From Pseudoips prasinana (Eukaryota; Arthropoda; Insecta; Lepidoptera; Nolidae): a DNA stretch of 64,000 nucleotides. A model generated the notes under the pieces. That model ran no database searches and was not told the origin of the DNA. It saw nothing but the letters and a program-made list of their open reading frames with translations. Each line of letters begins with the position of its first letter. Position 1 is the stretch's first letter. The stretch covers positions 28,789,934 to 28,853,933 of the forward strand of contig OX621252.1 of the NCBI GenBank assembly GCA_951640165.1, written 5' to 3'. Positions 31,145 through 42,500 of this stretch are shown piece after piece. Position numbers and translations under genes: made by a program.

Positions 31145-32379
31145 CAGTATTTTTATTACACGTCGCCAAGCGCATCACCGCAGTGCCAATTTATGTCGTA
31201 AGATGCCGCCACCAATACCGGAATATTGATTGAGCTCCCGTATTAATGACCATAGTAGCGATTTATTTATTAATTAAAAACCAGTATTTGAATTGAACTC
31301 GTATGGAGAGAGTTCCATACGATTAATGTGTTATAGTATCTATAGAGTCTAGGTGTGTTTTGTGGTCGTCAATCATAATATGTTTGTAAATTACCCCGTG
31401 ATTGTGGGATTCATATCCTTAGATGTAATATGTTATTTTTAGAGTATTTATCTTTTAAATAAAGATTAACAAAATCTTTATTTAAGAGCTTCTCAATGAG
31501 CCCTTGCATTAATGAGGTTTTATAATGAAATGTCATATATGTATGTGTAACACGGTGAAGTTTGCAAATCTTTATTTTTGTTTCAATTATTATTTATTTG
31601 TTTTACATGTTTTACTATTATTAGGACAAAGTCCAGTTGGTCAAATTAATATTAAAAGTGGGTTTCGTTTCGTTAAGTGATTCAAATTCCGCGTCCCTTT
31701 TTCTTTCATCTGACAGTCAGAATCCGAGAGTATGTAAGGATGACAGACAACACGGCTCGATTAGTAACATAGATTAAATAATTAATGTATATTAAGCAAT
31801 AGTCGAGTTAGTTGGTTATTGGTCTGTCGAAATAAAAGAAAAACGTGTGACAAGAATGTCGACATAATCACAAAATAATTTTATTTTTATTTTATATACT
31901 GTGTATGTTACGTTATCTACAAATTAGTGTTAGAGTTATTAATATTTTTTATAAGTCTCCATATCCACATATGTAGTATTTTAATTAGTTGTAAGTTAGA
32001 TTATTAGTGTTCAGATACCTACTTTTAAAACTGAAATGCGAGCTGTACTGACACAGAAATTGTCCGATTGTTATTTTTACCTGGTTCCATCAGAAAACCA
32101 GCGCTGCAACAGTAATGTCGCAGCTAGTGCTGAGATGGGACCAATTCGTACTCGCACAGATAGCAATTAAGAACTTCTTTATGTGTACCTATATATTATT
32201 ATTATCTGTGCTTATTTACGGAATAATTTTTTTTCTTTTTCTCTGTCTTTCTTATTTTTATTTGGATGCACGGAACTAAAACCTGTTATGAATTTATGAC
32301 ATCGTATTTAAGTGTTAACGTTGCAAATTATCCGGTTAATTTTGTTGTTTGTTGTTCTATTATTTCAACTAACACAAAA
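31145..32379. other. No gene; SINE D scrap
   Basis: TCATAATATGTTTGTAAATT near 31370 with ACCCCGTG and GGGATTCA matches the 3' part of SINE family D (42050-42252). The rest is unassigned. Confidence 0.45.
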
Positions 32380-32613
32380 CTAATTAATCTGCATTTGATC
32401 ACTTTTTGTTTTTAGAAGCTTATAGTTGGTCTTAAGATTTGAAATTTGTGTGTTATATTTAATTAAACTATCTGTCATTGAATATAACTTCGATATATTC
32501 AGCTTTCTTTTGTTCTTTACATCACATACTACCACCGACTTTCTGTTTATTAGCAGTTCTAGGCAAGTCTGGAAGAGATCGCCTTTAACAAAAGGGCCGC
32601 AATTTGTTTCCAT
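32380..32613 (-). CDS. Small hypothetical protein (77 aa), uncertain
   Basis: An open frame starts in a good animal context (ATCAAAATGG). It reads METNCGPFVKGDLFQTCLEL, then a lysine-rich stretch with NISKLYSMTDSLIKYN and SNLKTNYKLLKTKSDQ that could form a coiled coil. No family is recognised. It may be an exon, the start of a retroelement ORF1, or chance; it lies just upstream (minus strand) of no identifiable element. Confidence 0.2.
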   Translation of the reverse strand: METNCGPFVKGDLFQTCLELLINRKSVVVCDVKNKRKLNISKLYSMTDSLIKYNTQISNLKTNYKLLKTKSDQMQIN

Positions 32614-32654
32614 TTTGATGTAATTTTCTATTCTAAGTTTATATCTTTGGTGTG

Positions 32655-32960
32655 TTATTTATAAAATAAAATAAAATAAATAAGGTTTTTATTCACGTAG
32701 ACTTTAAAAAAGCGCTTGTAAATAGTCAGAACATGTTTGTAGTAATACAGTTATTATTCCTAGTTACTTATTACAGATAATTTAGGTACACGGAATGTTA
32801 AAACATTTATACAATTAATTTTATAATGGTAGTGACACTTAGCTAGCTTGTATTAAGTTATTGTCAAGGAGATTACCTATGTTTAGTTGAAGTTTTTAAT
32901 ATTGTGTATTGAAATTTAAATTTTACTACATATTGTCTGAATAACTAATACTATCTATTT
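32655..32960 (-). mobile_element. LINE 3' UTR fragment, tail family R4
   Basis: An AAAATAAAATAAAATAAATA tail, then GGTTTTTATTCACGTAGACT and AAGCGCTTGTAAATAGTCAG; matches 4045 and 63285 for about 300 bp. Confidence 0.65.
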
Positions 32961-33219
32961 ATGTATATCTAATATTATCTATTTATGTATACTATATCTT
33001 TCTCTTTAAGACCAAATATTGGAATCTTCTTTATATTTGTTTCTTGTCTATCCTGTTCTAACATTATCATAGCAGGCGAAAGAAGACCACTCTGGCCAAA
33101 GTCCACCTTGCCAGGGCCTGATCACGCTGCGTCTAGCGGTTCATGGTCACCATTTCTGCCCCAGAAAACGTAGGTTTTACGATTTTTGTCCCTGAAATTC
33201 TTTGGGCGGTCGGTAATGC

Positions 33220-33756
33220 TATACAACATGTAACGTAATTAACGCACACCCTCAGACACCCCAATTAGAATATTATGTTGTAATCATAATACATACACTG
33301 AATTTTTAATTTAACAAGCTATCATCATCATCATCATATCAGCCGAAATACGTCCACTGCTGGACAAAGGCCTCCCCCAAAGATCTCCATGATTGCCGGT
33401 CTTGCACTGTTTCCAGCGACCCGCACAAGATCATCGGTCCATCTTGTACATGCTATATGCATTGTTATTTACTAAATTAGTTTCTTGGAATAAAGTTTAT
33501 TTTTCTGTATTTTGTATTGAATGATGGAATTTGTATGAATAAAAATAAAACTGCAATTTTAAAAGTCTTATTATTTGGCTTACGGTCCATTTCAATTTAT
33601 TTTGGCTGTATAGGGTTAATATGACTATAATTTCCGTAGCTTTAATTATTTTGGAAAAAAAAATTACCTATTGTAAAAATGATATAAATCGATTCAGTAA
33701 ACGATTCTGAACAAACTATTTTCAGTGTGTGCGTTAATTAAGTTACATGTTGTATA
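33220..33756. mobile_element. TIR element (MITE) nested in the RTE relic
   Basis: Inverted ends at 33220-33249 (TATACAACATGTAACGTAAT...) and 33727-33756 match in 29 of 30 bases. If the terminal TA pairs are the target duplication, this is a Tc1/mariner-type MITE. It contains another RTE 3' end (33313-33455) and otherwise AT-rich non-coding DNA. Confidence 0.72.
33313..33455 (-). mobile_element. RTE LINE 3' end inside the MITE
   Basis: CATCATCATCATCATATCAG, GTCCACTGCTGGACAAAGGC and CGACCCGCACAAGATCATCG match the RTE terminus at 57841-57965 very closely, so it is younger than the surrounding relic. Confidence 0.85.
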
Positions 33757-34019
33757 AATCTCTCCTTTGCTCTTTGGGTGACCTTGAGGCGTTTTATGAG
33801 GCAACCACGACTTTGTTTCTTTAGTTATCACTGGAAACACATACTGATGACTTTCGACCTGAGGTACAACATCTTTTCACCCTAAATACTGCAGTATCAC
33901 AGTGTTTCAAATTTATTATAGTGATAAAATAATAATTTAATGATCAAAGATTACAATTGGTTTTCTTCAATAATTAATAGTTTTAGGCATATACTCAAAT
34001 TTACAAATAAAGTATAACA

Positions 34020-34273
34020 TAATAATATCCTGAGACATTATTAACACACGGTCATCTGATCCCAAACTATGCAGAGCTTGTACTATGGAAACCAGATAAC
34101 TGATATACTACATATGCTACTTTTCTTTTGTAAATACATATTCATATAGATAATACATCCAGACCCAGGACAAACAGAAATGTTCATGCACACAAATATC
34201 TGTCCTGGGAATCGAACCCACGACATCCGGCGTGAAAAGCAAGCATTTGCTAACCACGCCAACAGACCCGTAT
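34020..34273 (-). mobile_element. SINE family A, full length
   Basis: Minus-strand copy, tail ATAATATCCTGAGACATTAT at the left, B box GGTTCGATTCC and head ending CAACAGACCCG at the right. A few bases around CCTGGGAATCG are deleted. Confidence 0.87.
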
Positions 34274-34441
34274 AGATTAAGATTAACAAAAAGTGCCTCG
34301 AGATAAACGAGAAAGAGACTAAAAATAACACTATATCTTAAACAAATGTTAATAGAAGCAAAATTTTTGGTCTGAGTTAAAGTTAGCATCTTATCTAAAC
34401 TAGGTTAGACAAATGTTTCAGACAATCTCTGTATCTTATAA

Positions 34442-34587
34442 AAAAAAGCAAATTACATGCGCCAGTACGATACCCAACAAGGAGACTTTCCTTCGAGCAC
34501 TCGACGAGTTAGCAGCCCTTGAGAATGGTCCGTGGAGGACTGAAACACGTGTTGGGTATAGTACTGGCGCATGTAATTTGCTTTTTT
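34442..34587. repeat. Inverted duplication, 38-nt arms
   Basis: Arms 34442-34479 and 34550-34587 differ at one base; the 70-nt loop has no relative in the window. It could be a tiny TIR element, but no target duplication is seen. Confidence 0.88.
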
Positions 34588-34857
34588 ATATTGTCCTTCT
34601 TGCATGTGCACATTTATGCGGGCGGGAGGGCGGTGCAAATTGCATCCCGGCATGATTAAACTGACAATTAGCGGAATTAACACTACATATTGTTTTTAAA
34701 TAACATTTTTTAATTCACATGTATGTCAAAATTTTGTAAGTATTGGTAAAAATATGTACCTACCTACATTTAATTAACATCATATTTAGTGATATAGAAT
34801 GCTTTGTCGATATACTAAACATAAAAGTAAATGCGAGTTAATTATTAATAACAATAA

Positions 34858-35199
34858 TAAAGTCCTCCTAGCCGAATTCCGGCCACGGCGGGCAGTCTCA
34901 ACAGAGATTAGCCATCGGCGCGGGACATATTATAGTGCACAACTGTATCCGCAAACACAGCTGCACTTTCTATTTCATTACTCTCATGATCCGATGGGAC
35001 GCCTAGCGACACGATCGGATAGAGCTTTACTTGCTCTCAGAGGCACGGGGCTTTAATACTGCCAACTCCCAGACTTCGGGCTGATGTGGAGAAATTTTTC
35101 TTTTTACAGAAAAGTCGTAAAATCGCTTTTGACCCGACCTGGGATTTGAACCCAGGACCTCATTCACTGCGGCTGAACACGCTAACGCTAGACCAACGA
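34858..35199 (-). mobile_element. SINE family B
   Basis: Minus-strand copy with tail TCCTCCTAGCCGAATTCCGG and tRNA head GGTTCAAATCC ... CTAGCGTTAGCG. A block after CGATCGGATAGAG is deleted relative to 10966-11333. Confidence 0.83.
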
Positions 35200-37155
35200 T
35201 TTTTTCCAAAATGATGTTGGAGTCGGGAGTTTTCTAACAGTTAGGTTATTTAATATTTACGTCGTCATTGACTGCAATCGCTGTAGAATAGAACCTAACG
35301 AGCGTTAGCGCCAATAAAAATTAAATGCTGAAATGGTTTTTATAATTTATAACAATGCCATGTTAGCTTTCCGCATTCGGTCTCTTCCAATGGCAATTTC
35401 CTTCCTATTAGCTGATTAACTCTTGATACAACTTACACCAAAAGTCACTTCACAAAAATTACCTAGTTTGCCTTTACTATACATAAATAAGGAAAAATGT
35501 TGCGAATATACTCCGACATATAATAACAGTTATAATGTGAACATCTGGCCTCTCGCTCTAGCGCAAAGTTCGCACGGTCCTACCCTTGACGCTTGGCTCG
35601 TGTTAGGAGTTACAGCGGGACAAGAGAAATTATATTATTTTTGCAAACTCTCTACAATATAATCTACATTTTGTGAAAGTTTTGATAAAAATAGTCACAA
35701 ATTTATTACTGTACTTTACAGTAATAAATTTCAATAATTGTTATACAAGGTGTAAAAAATGTAACTTAAATTGTGAAGAACCCTATTTTTTGTTGAATTT
35801 TGTTGGTTTATCTATTTAATAACGAATTGATACAACTTAAAATTAGAAACACAAATTAGAAGTACATTTCAGTATGGAGTAACATCATGAATTATGGTTG
35901 GCTTAAGATTTTATTCCTAGTTAAGCCACGAGGTTTTGTAAAATGTAATAATCAAGTTAGAATAGGCACTTAGAAAATAGTTTATTTTCACGCTACTTAC
36001 TACTTTTATTGATACTGGTCCCTACAGTATCTGTAAGCAAGGCGTGTAGTCAGTATATATATGGAAACCCCAGTGTTTATGGCGTCCGGCGCGGGTTCAT
36101 AGTTTGTAGTTTTACTTGCTAGACGGCTTGAGCTCACACTTGCATCTATTCTCCGGTGAAGCAGTGAAAGCCTCCTAGGCTAACTGTAAACGACATGTTA
36201 AAAAATAAAATGTTTCATTCGTGATTCCGTTATATAACTGAGTCCGCGCTAAAGGCTTTGTGGGCAGCGAACAATAGTACCTACCAATATGAAAATTGCG
36301 TCATTTGTTGGTTTCATTCTAAAAAAAAGGTATCTTACTTCATGTAAGTGATAAAATAAGATGAGAAAAAGTAATTCCTTATTGTACATCAAAATATTAC
36401 AGTAGAATAGAATATACATACATCGCAAAATTGTCCAATTGGCGAGGCCTTATCACTCTGTCTTCCAGACTACCTAGGCGGCTATTAGAATATGGAGTAA
36501 CGGAGATGGGGTTTATGTCAATGTAAACAATTTAATAAGAGGTATGCAAAGGGGATTTTTAATTTACCCAGGATATATCATTAAAAAAAAATTTAATGCG
36601 CTATACAGCGCTCATGTGGTCGGTTAAGAATTAAATCGCAACCGCTAATAACTTCCAACCGCGCCCCACTGCCGCTGCGTTACGCAGGCGCATTACCATC
36701 CTCCCGGACAAAACCCCCGACTTGCGTCGTCACACTTTTTCAACATTACTATGAAGTTTAGTTAGCTGAACAATTAATTAAGTTCATTGACACCTTGTTA
36801 AATATGAACACTCTTTTTTTCTTCCATAAATTTTGACAAAGTTTTAAAGATATTGTGATAATTCACACGAACTTGGCTATGACGTAATTTACAAAAACAT
36901 GACGTACTATAGATGAGATATTAAGATATTTTTGAGATAAAATAAGAAAACGGCTGTAACCAAATAGGATTCTTAATTATCGAAACATATTACTAAACAA
37001 AACAATTTAGACTGTGTTTAGCTCCATTCTTCTTTGAACGCATGGATTTAACATTAGAGCCATCTATTGTGATTATCGGACAACTCTCCAGTTTCTAAAC
37101 TTTATTTGAAACAAATAATGTAATGAAACTATTTACTGTCTCAATTATAATAATT
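35200..37155. other. No gene; possible LTR-like block
   Basis: A perfect hairpin (arms 35699-35713 and 35717-35731). The segment 36040-36275 has a TATATATATGG, then GGTTCATAG, AATAAAATGTTTCATTC and CGCGCTAAAGGCTTTGTGGG, an order reminiscent of an LTR with TATA and polyadenylation signals, but no second copy or target duplication was found. Confidence 0.3.
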
Positions 37156-37389
37156 AATAATATAATATCCTGGTACATTATTTACACACGGCCGTCTGAT
37201 TCCAAACTAAGCAGAGCTTGTACTATGGAAACTAGATAACTGTATATCAGTTTACTACTTTTCTTTTGTAAATATACACTTATATAGATAATTACACCCA
37301 GACTCAGGACAAACAGACATGTTGCACACAAATATCTGTCCTGTATGGGAATCGAACCCACGACGACCACTGGCGTGCAAAGCCCGTCA
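37156..37389 (-). mobile_element. SINE family A, truncated head
   Basis: Minus-strand copy; the tail and body are complete, and the head lacks the part between GCGTGCAAAG and CCCGTCA. Confidence 0.82.
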
Positions 37390-37853
37390 CTTAATAAATT
37401 ACAACGTAATTTTAATATAAACAATTAATTTTGTATATTTGTATCAGAAATAATACTGAATTGAAATCGTTTTCCCTAGACGAAAAAGGTATTTTTTTAT
37501 AAATATTATCACTTCAATGAAGACGTTCAAATGACATTATATAAGTTAAACCAATAATTTTAAATCCATAAATTAAAGACTGATAAGTTTTTCTAGGTCA
37601 GAATCCTATAAGTCTGCCTTTGTGAACACTACCACGTTCAGGGACTATATTGAAATTGATATCTGTGAAGCCCAACGCTTTTAAAGCCTATAGAGCCAGA
37701 TTTTTACGTGAGACAATTTTAATATGACTTTAAAATTCAAAAAGCAGCAAAGACTTACTTTATGTTGTTTCAAATGTCAAAGTAAGCTTTTATATGTTAT
37801 GTGGGAATGTAAGTATTATGTTATGTTATAATGAATTTTGAGACGATGTTGTA

Positions 37854-38467
37854 ACGGATGGATGGTTTCTAAAACGGAGAGTTAAAGTTATTAATTAGCC
37901 GATTAGACGATGACGAGTGAACGATGAGTGGATAATATAATAATTATAATAATATCTAGGGACAGTGTCACACAGATCATCCTAGCCCCAAACTAAGCAA
38001 AGCTTGTTCTATGGGTACCAGGCGACGATATACATACTTATATAGATAGATAAATACTTATATACATAGAAAACATCCATGACTCAGAAACAAATATTCG
38101 TGCCCATCGCACAAATATTTGCACTTACCGGGATTCGAACCCAGGACCACCACCTTCGTAGGCAGGAGCACTACCAACTAGGCTACTAAAATAAAAAAGT
38201 AAAAACTAATACTAACTAAAACTAAAACAACAATTTTAAGCGGAATTTAAGTAGTCACTGAGTAATACATTTTTAAGTTTATATCTAAAAGTTTGTTTTT
38301 TTACTTTATTAACATTCGATCGTAACCAGGCATATTTATTAAATAATATAAGTATAATGTTAATAATGTTATGTTAAAATAAATGTTAAGACGGATGGAT
38401 GGTTTCTAAAACGGAGAGTGAAAGTTATTAATTAGCCAATTAGACGATGACGAGTGAACGATGAGTG
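37854..38467 (+). repeat. Direct 77-bp duplication around a SINE
   Basis: ACGGATGGATGGTTTCTAAA through GACGAGTGAACGATGAGTG occurs at 37854-37930 and 38391-38467 with two differences. The SINE family C copy lies between. It is too long for a target-site duplication. Confidence 0.85.
37940..38187 (-). mobile_element. SINE family C
   Basis: Minus-strand copy: tail AATATCTAGGGACAGTGTCA, body, B box GGTTCGAATCCC, head CCTAGTTGGTAGTGC near 38187. Confidence 0.87.
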
Positions 38468-38685
38468 AATGAGACTGATATGAAGGACAAAGGATTACGG
38501 AAGGAACGAGTGGAGTTTGAAAGGGACGCTTGCCAAGGACACTGATGATAAGTGACGATTCTACATTAATTGATATTATTTGAACTAGATATGATACAAC
38601 TGCTATTTCGCGACGTATTTTAAGAGGCAAAAGGTGATATTGTTTAAAAAGTTTTAAATGGTCTTCAGAAAGGTATTTTACTTAT

Positions 38686-38935
38686 TAAATTTGAATTTTA
38701 TAGCATTATTCGCAATGCAAAGCGTTTATCTAATCTCAAAAATGGGATATCATAAATTTGATCGTCCGGCGGGTCTCGAACCTGCACCATCTACCAATCC
38801 GGGGTAGGCGCTCTGCGTTTAGCTATGAACGATACACGCTGGCAGATCAAATTTAGGATTCCCTTGCTAACACCCTTCCGGAGGATGTAGGTATTATCTA
38901 TCAGTTTGTTTTTTTTTTTTAGAAACATGTTACTT
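38686..38935 (-). mobile_element. SINE-like repeat, family E, copy 1
   Basis: The minus strand shows TAGCTAAACGCAGAGCGCC and GGTTCGAGACCC, an A/B-box-like pair. To its left lies module A (GCATTATTCGCAATGCAAAG, 38686-38733). In copy 2 (57061-57317) module A is on the other side and inverted. The family is probably tRNA-derived. Confidence 0.6.
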
Positions 38936-39135
38936 ATTGATGGATTGAGGTACTTGATTAAACGTTTCTGGGTGCCCTCGGAACTTTCAATACAAGTGTT
39001 ATAATTAGTAATATTACAAAGAACATATCAACAAAGTATCTTCCTCTTAACAATTAATATGGCTAAGAAAATTCGGTAGACTGAAAATTATATTTTATCT
39101 TTACAAGAGGAGTAACTAGTATCACCTTCACTCAC

Positions 39136-39775
39136 TGCCTCGTTGATCTAGCGGTAGCGTGTTCACCCGCAAAGAACGAGGTCCTGGGTTCAAATCCCGG
39201 GTCGGGCCAAAAGTGATTTTGGGGCTGTCGAAGACCGCGAAGTCTGGGAGTTGGCAGTATTATACCCCCGTGCCTCAGAGAGCACATAAAGCCGTCGGTC
39301 CTGTACCTGATCTCTTTCCGGTCGTGTCGCTAAGCGTCCCATGAGATCATGAGAGTGATGGAATAGAAAGTGCTCCTGTGTTTGCGCACACATTTGTGCA
39401 CTAAAATATGTCCCGCGCATATGGCTAATCTCTATTGAGACTTAATGAAAGATAGTAACGAGTAACTTACGTAATTAATTTTATGTTGGATTCGGCCAAC
39501 GTTTCAACTTCTCCTGGAAGTCATCTTCAGGGCGGATGCGACCCGCACGACGTCGCGCCCCGTCTCGAGGGCGCGCGCGGCTCGTTGCGACAGGGCGGGT
39601 GGGTGCGTTCGGGTGGGAAAGTCTATGAGTATCTGCGTATCATCGCTGTCAGCGTCTTCTGGTTGGGGAACACGCAGAGCTGTGTGGTATGAGCTGATGG
39701 TGTCAGTGTTTAGGGTGAGACTGTCTATTGAGACTGGCCGCCGTGGCCGAAATTCGGCTAGGAGGACATTATTAT
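39136..39775 (+). mobile_element. SINE family B split by an insertion
   Basis: Head GTTGATCTAGCGGTAGCG and GGTTCAAATCC, body to 39442; the tail resumes at 39736 (GGCCGCCGTGGCCGAAATTC). The 11-bp CTATTGAGACT occurs at 39432-39442 and 39725-39735 as target duplication. Confidence 0.88.
39443..39724 (-). mobile_element. 282-bp insertion carrying an ORF tail
   Basis: Flanked by an 11-bp target duplication. On the minus strand one open frame reads NTDTISSYHTALRVPQPED, then a Ser/Arg/Ala-rich stretch and ALKMTSRRS before a stop. It then runs into AT-rich sequence ending CTTTCATTAA. This looks like the C-terminus and 3' UTR of a 5'-truncated retroelement that I cannot name. It is markedly GC-rich against its surroundings, as foreign or codon-biased coding DNA would be. 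Confidence 0.55.
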
Positions 39776-40185
39776 CACCTTCGGAACTGAAAATGAGGGA
39801 ACCACCGTACTTTAAACTTTCGTATTGTAATAATTACAAAGCGGATAGACGTTCGTAGTTCACAAGCTGGTTTCAAAACTACTTCAATACATCAGTATTT
39901 TCATTAAACTGTAGTCAATTTTGTCTGTAGCTTAGCTCTCTTGTTCAACTGAGTTTAATTGTATAGAACAAGATAAATAATTGTATGTGGGCGGTAAGTT
40001 GTAAGTTTAATCTCTAGTAGATATATAGAAAGATAATTTGACTAATTTAAACAAAATACACTCATTGTGTTTATATTTAGATTTAGCAGAGAAATGCCTA
40101 CGCATGTAACCCGCAAAAGGTGTCTGCGGGTGGGCATGTTACACTCGCACCGACTGTGGAATTGTCATATTTTTACCCTACCGTG
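39776..40185. other. No gene; scrap of the 23858 retroposon
   Basis: Near 40098-40160 the minus strand carries CGGTGCGAGTGTAACATGCC and CCACCCGCAGACACC, related to 23925-23990. Confidence 0.45.
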
Positions 40186-40741
40186 CAGTGCATGACGTGG
40201 CAGCTACTGAGAAACACTGCCAGAAAACTCAGTAGAAATCCTTTTTTAAAATTAAATATACTTAAGATTAATTACAATCATGTGTGTTGACTCAGAACAT
40301 ATCAATCTCAAGCACTTTTGTCACTTAAATAATCAGAAATTTTGTAATAAGTATAGCAAGGCATGCTACACTATTTGGCTTAAATAATTCTTTTAAACTT
40401 ATTCGTAGACAATTCTCTAATATCATTGGGAAGTTTGTTATAGAATCTTATACATTGATTTTGAAGATTTCCACAATGGAGTTGTGTGAATCATTAAGAG
40501 AGACATGACATAATCGCCACGCTTGGCAGAGGGGTTGACGATCGCAGTATGGTATATACACTTGGTTATAGAGAAAGAATATTGAATTTTTTCTAGATCC
40601 GTGAAGGCCATAATGTCTACAAAAATAGGTTTCCACAAAAGCCGTCGGGCAGTCATTGCAACAATTTATGTTGCATTTATTGGTCTTAAACTTATTCCAG
40701 GGTAAAAGTAAAGAATACATTTTTACGATATAAGGAAGCAG
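40186..40741 (-). mobile_element. LINE 3' end with RTE scrap
   Basis: 40186-40465 (ACCGTGCAGTGCATGACGTG, GGAAGTTTGTTATAGAATCT) matches the LINE 3' end at 43016-43275. An RTE 5'-UTR-like piece (about 40473-40555, CATAATCGCCACGCTTGGC) follows. 40556-40741 may be more LINE coding sequence but is too decayed to assign. Confidence 0.55.
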
Positions 40742-40956
40742 GTCATCATAACAGCTGTAAGAAGACCACTGCTGGACAAAAAACTCCTTCAAGAATCATC
40801 TTGGGGGATATGACATAATCGCCATGCTTCACAGACAAGTTGGCGATCGCAGTTGGATCGACATACGATCTTCTGGTAAATTATTCCCTCGGGTCGACTT
40901 CTATATCCCCCCCGGGTCGAGATGGGGTGATGATATTCTGACATTCGCCGTCAATT
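40742..40956 (-). mobile_element. Short RTE head-to-tail hybrid
   Basis: The RTE 3' end (AGACCACTGCTGGACAAAAA) is joined within a few bases to the RTE 5' UTR (GGGGGATATGACATAATCGC, TATTCCCTCGGGTCGACTTC, TGATGATATTCTGAC). The same join style is seen at 22071-22243. Confidence 0.72.
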
Positions 40957-41110
40957 CAATTCAATTCACTTTATTTGCCAAAAATTATGGTTACATAATG
41001 ATGTTACATATACAGAATATAGGCCTCACATTTAGCCCAAAAGCATGCAAATACAAAACACAAAATTAATATCAAATCACTACCTACAGTTACAAAATTA
41101 AGTCGTCGCA
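40957..41110 (-). mobile_element. LINE 3' UTR with AATTG tail
   Basis: TCAATTCAATTCAATTCACT then TTATTTGCC reads on the minus strand as AAATAAAG-like sequence followed by an AATTG repeat, the same tail type as the LINE ending at 54992. It abuts the RTE hybrid. Confidence 0.6.
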
Positions 41111-41160
41111 CAATCAAATGTATAAAAATGTCATAAAAAAAAGTATTCTACTCAAAATAA

Positions 41161-41210
41161 AAAAAATCATAATAACGTACTTACTACATAGTACGTTATT
41201 ATGATTTTTT
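41161..41210. repeat. Perfect foldback, 21-nt arms
   Basis: Arms 41161-41181 and 41190-41210 are perfect, with an 8-nt loop. Confidence 0.9.
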
Positions 41211-41300
41211 GTTCCTTGTTAATCACGTAGCAAAAGGCAGCTATAAAGAAGACTATAGCTATATAGGAGTAATTCTTTTTTTTTTCTTTTTTTTTAAACA

Positions 41301-41490
41301 ACGCCCGCACTATGGTATCTAATCCCTGTGTCACGGGGTACTTTACAAACATATAATAGACGGACACAAATTACATCCAGACTCAGAACAACTTTTTATG
41401 GGTCACACAAATAGTTGTCCGGCGCGGGATTCGAACCCACGACACTAAGAGGCGAGGCGACTGTCTTAGCCGCTGCGCCACACGTGCAGT
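41301..41490 (-). mobile_element. tRNA-derived SINE, family D
   Basis: The minus-strand head GTGTGGCGCAGCGGCTAAGA (A box) and GGGTTCGAATCCCG (B box) is followed by GGACAACTATTTGTGTGACC and a short body. It matches 42050-42252 on the other strand. Confidence 0.87.
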
Positions 41491-42049
41491 CTTAATAAGT
41501 CTTAAGTGTATGTCGATTAAATCTTCAAATCACATACGGAAAAAATACAATAATTTTACTTAGTATATTTTTAGTTTTTATATAAAATCCGTACTAACAT
41601 GAAAAATTGCCCTATCTCAGCTAGTATCTTTCTGCAATGCTGATCTTCCGATGAAAATTACTTACATAATTTTAATATTTTTCAGAAGAACTAAAGCTTC
41701 TGAATCCGAATTAATTACTGATAGTCTTCGTTATAGTTGAATTCAACAATAAAATCTTACTAAAACTACCAACCCTGATGAAGTATCTAGGTGCTAAATT
41801 CTTTTTCCAACAATTTTCTATCGGTTACGTGGTTGATTAATGCGAACCTCATCTATCAGTAAAACAAATATCGTGGTAAAGAGGAAGTCATTTATACTGA
41901 TGAAATATAATATAAAGACAAATATGACGTGTATGTTTTTTTGACGTTAAGTACCTATATATAATAATATATTTCAATATATTGGAATAGGAATCATTAA
42001 TTTTAAAGACTTAACAGGATGCACAATAGCTTCATTGCCAATTATTTAA
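41491..42049. other. No feature recognised
   Basis: AT-rich DNA between two opposite SINE family D copies; no ORF. Confidence 0.4.
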
Positions 42050-42252
42050 TGCACGTGTGGCGCAGTGGCTAAGACAGTCAACTCGCCGCTTCGTATCCCA
42101 GGTTCGATTCTCGCGCCGGACAACTATTTGTATGACCCAGAAATAGTTGTTCGGAGTATGTAATTTGTGATCGTCTATTATAATATGTTTGTAAAGTACC
42201 CCGCGACACATGGATTCAATTCCCTAATACGGGCGTTGTCTTTCAAAAAAAT
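42050..42252 (+). mobile_element. SINE family D
   Basis: GCACGTGTGGCGCAGTGGC, then CAGGTTCGATTCTCG and GGACAACTATTTGTATGACC. It is inverted relative to 41301-41490, 0.56 kb away. Confidence 0.87.
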
Positions 42253-42267
42253 ATATCGTATGGGCAG

Positions 42268-42500
42268 TGGTAACCCTAGTGTCAGAGTTATTCAAGCCGC
42301 CCAATAGGCCTCTGACATGGCTTAACGACTGTTGTCTAATGACTACAACCGGGACCGACAGCTTAACGTGCCCTTCGAAGCACGGAGACGCTTGGAAATT
42401 AAACCACTTTGGTGGTCACCCATCGATGTACTGACCGCGAGCCGAGATGCTTAACCTCGCCAATCGCTTACGGACCAGAAAGAGCATCTAGCTATGAGCG
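42268..42500 (+). mobile_element. Dispersed repeat R5, uninterrupted
   Basis: CTAGTGTCAGAGTTATTC, AGGCCTCTGACATGGCTTAA, GACCGACAGCTTAACGTGCC and CTTACGGACCAG; gives the pre-insertion state for 23805-24240. Confidence 0.75.

Larger units (their letters stand above)
33063..33895 (-). mobile_element. Decayed RTE LINE copy with nested insertions
   Basis: Pieces at 33063-33215 (GCTGCGTCTAGCGG, TTTCTGCCCCA, TTCTTTGGGC) and 33763-33895 (GCTCTTTGGGTGACCTTGAG, TGACTTTCGACCTGAG) align in order with the RTE C-terminal region near 57970-58320. They are separated by the MITE at 33220-33756. No open frame remains. Confidence 0.65.

Noticed and set aside
30896..31201. 101-codon Ala/Arg-rich protein
   Set aside because: It lies in a GC-rich MITE with TIRs; the composition explains the open frame.
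34442..34587. Calling it a defined DNA transposon
   Set aside because: No target duplication and no second copy in the window.
36040..36275. Annotating an LTR retrotransposon
   Set aside because: No paired LTR, no gag or pol sequence and no TSD were seen.
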